Assembly (NCBI GenBank): GCA_934444485.1
Contig: CAKSCN010000130.1
Coordinates: forward strand, 1-7,152
Length of the DNA stretch: 7,152 nt
Direction of reading: 5' to 3'
Source: an uncultured Eubacteriales bacterium
GTDB lineage: Bacteria; Bacillota; Clostridia; Oscillospirales; CAG-382
Position 1 is the first letter of the stretch. Every line of letters begins with the position of its first letter. The notes under the pieces are model-generated. The model made no database searches and was not told the origin of the DNA. It saw nothing but the letters and a program-made list of their open reading frames with translations. Of the stretch, positions 4,626-7,152 are shown piece after piece. The position numbers and the translations under genes were made by a program.

Positions 4626-6809
4626 ATGAAAAGAAGAATTGCCTGCGTGCTTTTTTCGCTCATATTCGTGCTTACCGCCGCAAGCTTTACGGTAAATGCC
4701 GCCGGAATAGTTGACGGCTGTGAGGCATATGTCAAGGTCGGAAGCATGAGTGTCACAAAAAGCGCATCTGTTTCGTCAAAAACCATCGCTGTTGTGTACC
4801 TTGGCGATAAGGTCACGGTGCTTGAAGCCTACGTTAACGGCAAGGAGAAATTGTACGAAAACTTTCACCATATAAGACTTTATGACGGCACTGAAGGATA
4901 TTGCTATGCCTATGCTAACCGTAAGGACACACTCGAATCTATGGATGATCTTGAGCAGAAGATAGAGAACTCAAAGGATAAGGACGATAAGTATCAGCAC
5001 GGCATAAATATGATTGTCCTGTCCGACTATATATACGGCGGTAATAGAGCAACCGAAGGCGAAGCTATCCTCGGCTACGGCAAGGTTCCTAACGAATGGA
5101 CAAGACATAAGCGCCCCTCGTCTCTTCCTATTGTCGGCAGAACCGTACTTCATATCGGTGACAGCGGCAAAGAGGGAATGGTAAGAGCGTCTTTCTATCC
5201 GGAAGGCTACTATGGAAGCCCGAGCGGCAACTACCACGCAAGACGCCTTGACGAGCTTCAGGCGATAGGCTATGCTCCTATCGGTGCGGACAATACCAGA
5301 AACAACAAAAACTGGGCGTTCTTTGCTTGCACCGGGTCGGAGTTTGATGTCGTTGCGTATGACGAAAAATGGGTTGCCGTTTGGAGCGAGGGCGGAATTG
5401 ACAGAAGCCGAGGCATCGGAGCTCCCTGCGGCGGTGCAAAGTACGTAGCCTACGGCAGCTGGAAGCCGGGCGTATACTTTATCCCCAGACAGTACTGCTA
5501 TATTCTCGATATAAACAATCAGGTAACAACACCTCCGGAAATCGTCGCAATGGGCAAGGCAACAGAGCCGCTCATGGTAAAAACAACTCCCGATGCTGAC
5601 AATTACGTAAAATCCGGCGTGTATAAGGTGAACCAGTCTTTCCAAATTGTGGAGTCAACTCCCATAAACGGTCACTATAAAATTTACTACAAGCACGGTC
5701 TCTACTACGTTGACGCAGCATACGTAAACATGAAGCTCAACAACGTCCGTAAGCCCTTGACAGCTTATGCGGCAACGGTTGATACATCGGCGTCGCAGTC
5801 TAAGACCGTAAATGTATACGCCGCACCGAACACCGCAAGCACCGTTGTCGCAATGGCAAAGAACGGCGCCGCTTTTGATATCATAGATAGCGATATAAGC
5901 GGAGAATTCGTCAAGGTATGGTTTAATACCAAGGAATGCTACGTTGAAACAAAGTATCTTACCGACTTTCAGAAAACAGCCTCCGGATCGGGTATTGCCG
6001 CTCTCGGACGCCCGATAGGAGTTTTGGTTATCGATTCTCCCTGGAGCGCTTACGGTCAGCTCGCATATTCCCCCGAAGGCTTTGAGATTGTAAAGCAGTA
6101 CAATTACGGAGAAACCTACAAAGCCTATTATATGCTTCAGGAGCTTAATGCAATGAATGGTGCTATAAGCAAAATGGAGGAAAAAGACTGGGCAAACGTC
6201 TACAAGGTTGAACATATTGTTGTGACTCCCGACCCCGATTACCCCGACGAAACCGAGACCGCGACGATATACACAGTTGTGTACGACGGAAATGTCAGGT
6301 ACATTTATCAAAACGATGAACAGTATCAGACGTTCACCTATTACCCCGGAAACGGCTACAGCAAAACAACCGTCGCAAAGTCCCAGCCGCTTTACGTTGA
6401 TACAACCGAGTACAAAGCACTTGCATATAACATAGACGGCAACAACTATTTCAAACTGAGGGACATAGCGAAGATGCTGAGCGGAACCGTTAAAAGCTTT
6501 GACGTGGAATACGACGCCGCAACAAACTCTATCGATATGTTGAGCTATTTCAGCTATACCACGGTCGGCGGAGAGCTTGCCGCAGGCGACGGAGCGGTAA
6601 GAACCGCATATTCATCCTCCGCATTCCTTACCCTCGACGGCATACCGGTCCAAGCCGCTTGCTACAATATCGAAGGCAACAACTACTTCAAGCTTCGTGA
6701 CGTTACCGACGCGATAGACTGCCGTGTTGAATGGAAAGAAAAAGAGCGTGTAATTGTTGTCAATACATCTCTTCCGGCATACGATGACCCCAACGAGCCT
6801 GTGGGCTGA
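4626..6809 (+). CDS. Secreted protein with SH3-like segments and C-terminal copper amine oxidase N-like repeats, function unknown
   Basis: Exported protein of 727 aa. Signal peptide 1-25 (MKRRIACVLF, hydrophobic core, likely cleavage at VNA/A). Three stretches look like bacterial SH3 domains, which often bind cell wall: about 33-100, about 310-368 and the clearest, about 392-447 (VNVYAAPNTAST then KECYVETKYLTD). Residues about 100-305 are Gly/Tyr/Trp-rich, and I cannot assign them to a family. Residues about 450-585 are also unassigned. The C-terminal 588-715 carries two repeats centred on YNIDGNNYFKLRDI (601-614) and YNIEGNNYFKLRDV (680-693), the form of the copper amine oxidase N-terminal-like domain seen in many clostridial secreted proteins; it does not itself imply oxidase activity. 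The mature part has eight cysteines. There is no LPXTG, membrane anchor or visible enzyme motif. It lies 28 bp after the S41 gene and is probably co-transcribed. A wall- or surface-associated role is inferred. Confidence 0.88.
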   Translation: MKRRIACVLFSLIFVLTAASFTVNAAGIVDGCEAYVKVGSMSVTKSASVSSKTIAVVYLGDKVTVLEAYVNGKEKLYENFHHIRLYDGTEGYCYAYANRKDTLESMDDLEQKIENSKDKDDKYQHGINMIVLSDYIYGGNRATEGEAILGYGKVPNEWTRHKRPSSLPIVGRTVLHIGDSGKEGMVRASFYPEGYYGSPSGNYHARRLDELQAIGYAPIGADNTRNNKNWAFFACTGSEFDVVAYDEKWVAVWSEGGIDRSRGIGAPCGGAKYVAYGSWKPGVYFIPRQYCYILDINNQVTTPPEIVAMGKATEPLMVKTTPDADNYVKSGVYKVNQSFQIVESTPINGHYKIYYKHGLYYVDAAYVNMKLNNVRKPLTAYAATVDTSASQSKTVNVYAAPNTASTVVAMAKNGAAFDIIDSDISGEFVKVWFNTKECYVETKYLTDFQKTASGSGIAALGRPIGVLVIDSPWSAYGQLAYSPEGFEIVKQYNYGETYKAYYMLQELNAMNGAISKMEEKDWANVYKVEHIVVTPDPDYPDETETATIYTVVYDGNVRYIYQNDEQYQTFTYYPGNGYSKTTVAKSQPLYVDTTEYKALAYNIDGNNYFKLRDIAKMLSGTVKSFDVEYDAATNSIDMLSYFSYTTVGGELAAGDGAVRTAYSSSAFLTLDGIPVQAACYNIEGNNYFKLRDVTDAIDCRVEWKEKERVIVVNTSLPAYDDPNEPVG
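6387..6770 (+). repeat. Two tandem coding repeats (copper amine oxidase N-like units)
   Basis: Unit 1 covers residues about 588-640 of the last protein, and unit 2 about 666-715, separated by a YTTVGGE-type linker. The 14-residue cores at 6426-6467 and 6663-6704 are identical at 12 positions, while their DNA differs at 11 of 42 bases, mostly in silent positions. This points to an old duplication held by selection, not a recent copy. Confidence 0.8.
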
Positions 6810-6841
6810 TACGTAAAGCAAGTTTTTGCGAAAGTGTACCA

Positions 6842-6878
6842 AAAGAGAGGGCGATCACTCAAAGCGGTCGCTCTCTTT
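6842..6878 (+). terminator. Probable terminator after the secreted-protein gene
   Basis: AAAGAGAG (6842-6849) pairs with CTCTCTTT (6871-6878). The stem continues above a GG bulge with CGATC (6852-6856) against GGTCG (6866-6870), including one T-G wobble, and closes on a 9-nt loop. The downstream T run is only three bases, so it is weaker than the one at 3289-3324. On the opposite strand the hairpin is followed by four Ts. Its place 32 bp after the stop codon supports a terminator role. Confidence 0.6.
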
Positions 6879-7016
6879 GCTGTTGCGTAAAAAGCGCAAA
6901 GTCAAACGGTGCAGAATTCAGAGATGATACAAAAAGGTGCCTTTGAGGCGCATATATTGCGAATAATGCCTAAATATACACTATTTTGTAATTCAACACC
7001 CTTTTGAAAAAAGCTC
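6879..7016. other. AT-rich intergenic stretch, no gene seen
   Basis: Between the end of the gene cluster and the tRNA promoter I find no convincing reading frame with a ribosome site, no RNA fold of a known class and no repeat. A small 6-bp hairpin with a 3-nt loop at 6937-6951 has no T run. The stretch becomes more AT-rich toward the promoter, which may act as an UP-like region, but this is only a compositional impression. Confidence 0.5.
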
Positions 7017-7045
7017 TTGACAAATTGCTCTCGTTGTGGTATAAT
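7017..7045 (+). promoter_or_regulatory. Consensus housekeeping sigma promoter for the tRNA gene
   Basis: TTGACA (7017-7022) and TATAAT (7040-7045) are both perfect sigma-70/SigA consensus hexamers with an ideal 17-bp spacer. Transcription should begin near G7052, giving a leader of about 27 nt before the tRNA. An A/T-rich run with TTTTGAAAAAA lies just upstream. Such strong promoters are usual for stable RNA genes. A 6-bp inverted repeat, CTCTCG (7028-7033) and CGAGAG (7057-7062), flanks the -10 element. Confidence 0.9.
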
Positions 7046-7078
7046 AACACCGTTGTCGAGAGAACAACACAGAAGAAT

Positions 7079-7151
7079 CTGGGTGTGGCTCAGGTGGTAG
7101 AGCGCTACCTTGGGGTGGTAGAGGCCGTGGGTTCAAGTCCCGCCACTCAGA
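7079..7151 (+). tRNA. tRNA-Pro, anticodon GGG
   Basis: Folds as a complete 73-nt cloverleaf. Acceptor CTGGGTG (7079-7085) pairs with CACTCAG (7144-7150) with one G-T wobble and the C1-G72 pair typical of bacterial tRNA-Pro. D stem GCTC/GAGC. Anticodon stem CTACC/GGTAG with loop TTGGGGT: U33, anticodon GGG and G37, as expected for proline. Variable loop of 5 nt. T stem GTGGG/CCCGC with loop TTCAAGT. Discriminator A73 is at 7151. The C at 7152 would be C74, but the window ends before a templated CCA can be confirmed. It reads CCC and CCU codons. Other tRNA genes may follow in the same transcript. Confidence 0.95.
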
Positions 7152-7152
7152 C

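Noticed and set aside
5100..5500. L,D-transpeptidase (YkuD) or amidase domain in the last protein
   Set aside because: The only Cys-Gly context is GAPCGG, with no upstream His and no SHGC-type motif, so catalytic residues for these families are absent.
6937..6951. Small hairpin GTGCCT/AGGCGC in the intergenic region
   Set aside because: It has a 6-bp stem with a wobble and a 3-nt loop and no T run after it, so neither a terminator nor a known RNA element is supported.

Overview
The window looks like a chromosomal segment from a Gram-positive Clostridia-type bacterium, probably of the Oscillospiraceae/Lachnospiraceae sort. Four things point that way: strong AGGAGG-type ribosome sites; frequent ATA and AGA codons at moderate GC; the CwlO/PcsB-like coiled coil on the cell-wall hydrolase; and the 'YNI(D/E)GNNYFKLRD' repeat, which is common in secreted proteins of those families. 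The assignment rests on sequence style only; no database was searched.

Layout, all on the + strand. Positions 2-979 hold the 3' part of ftsE, the ATPase of the FtsEX divisome transporter-like complex; its start and Walker A lie before the window. ftsX follows (976-1917) with an ATGA overlap. Next is a secreted coiled-coil protein with a complete M23 (LytM-type) peptidase domain (1957-3276), then a hairpin-plus-T-tract terminator (3289-3324). An S41 carboxyl-terminal processing protease (3359-4597) and a 727-residue secreted protein with SH3-like segments and two copper-amine-oxidase-N-like repeats (4626-6809) come after it. A weaker hairpin at 6842-6878 probably ends the cluster. About 140 bp with nothing recognisable leads to a consensus promoter (7017-7045) that drives a tRNA-Pro(GGG) gene (7079-7151) at the window edge.

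How the genes fit together: FtsEX does not transport a solute. It uses ATP hydrolysis in the cytoplasm to switch on a peptidoglycan hydrolase outside the membrane, through the extracellular loop of FtsX and the coiled coil of the hydrolase. Here the likely partner is the gene directly downstream, an apparently catalytic M23 endopeptidase. The S41 protease could process or remove wall enzymes, and the last protein looks like a wall- or surface-associated factor.

The most unusual features are a roughly 175-residue acidic C-terminal extension on FtsE, containing an EF-hand/TSP3-like calcium-loop motif and a predicted helical hairpin; the FtsEX effector being an active-looking M23 enzyme rather than a CHAP or NlpC/P60 enzyme; and an unassigned region of about 200 residues in the last protein. 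I see no mobile element, CRISPR array or prophage signal.
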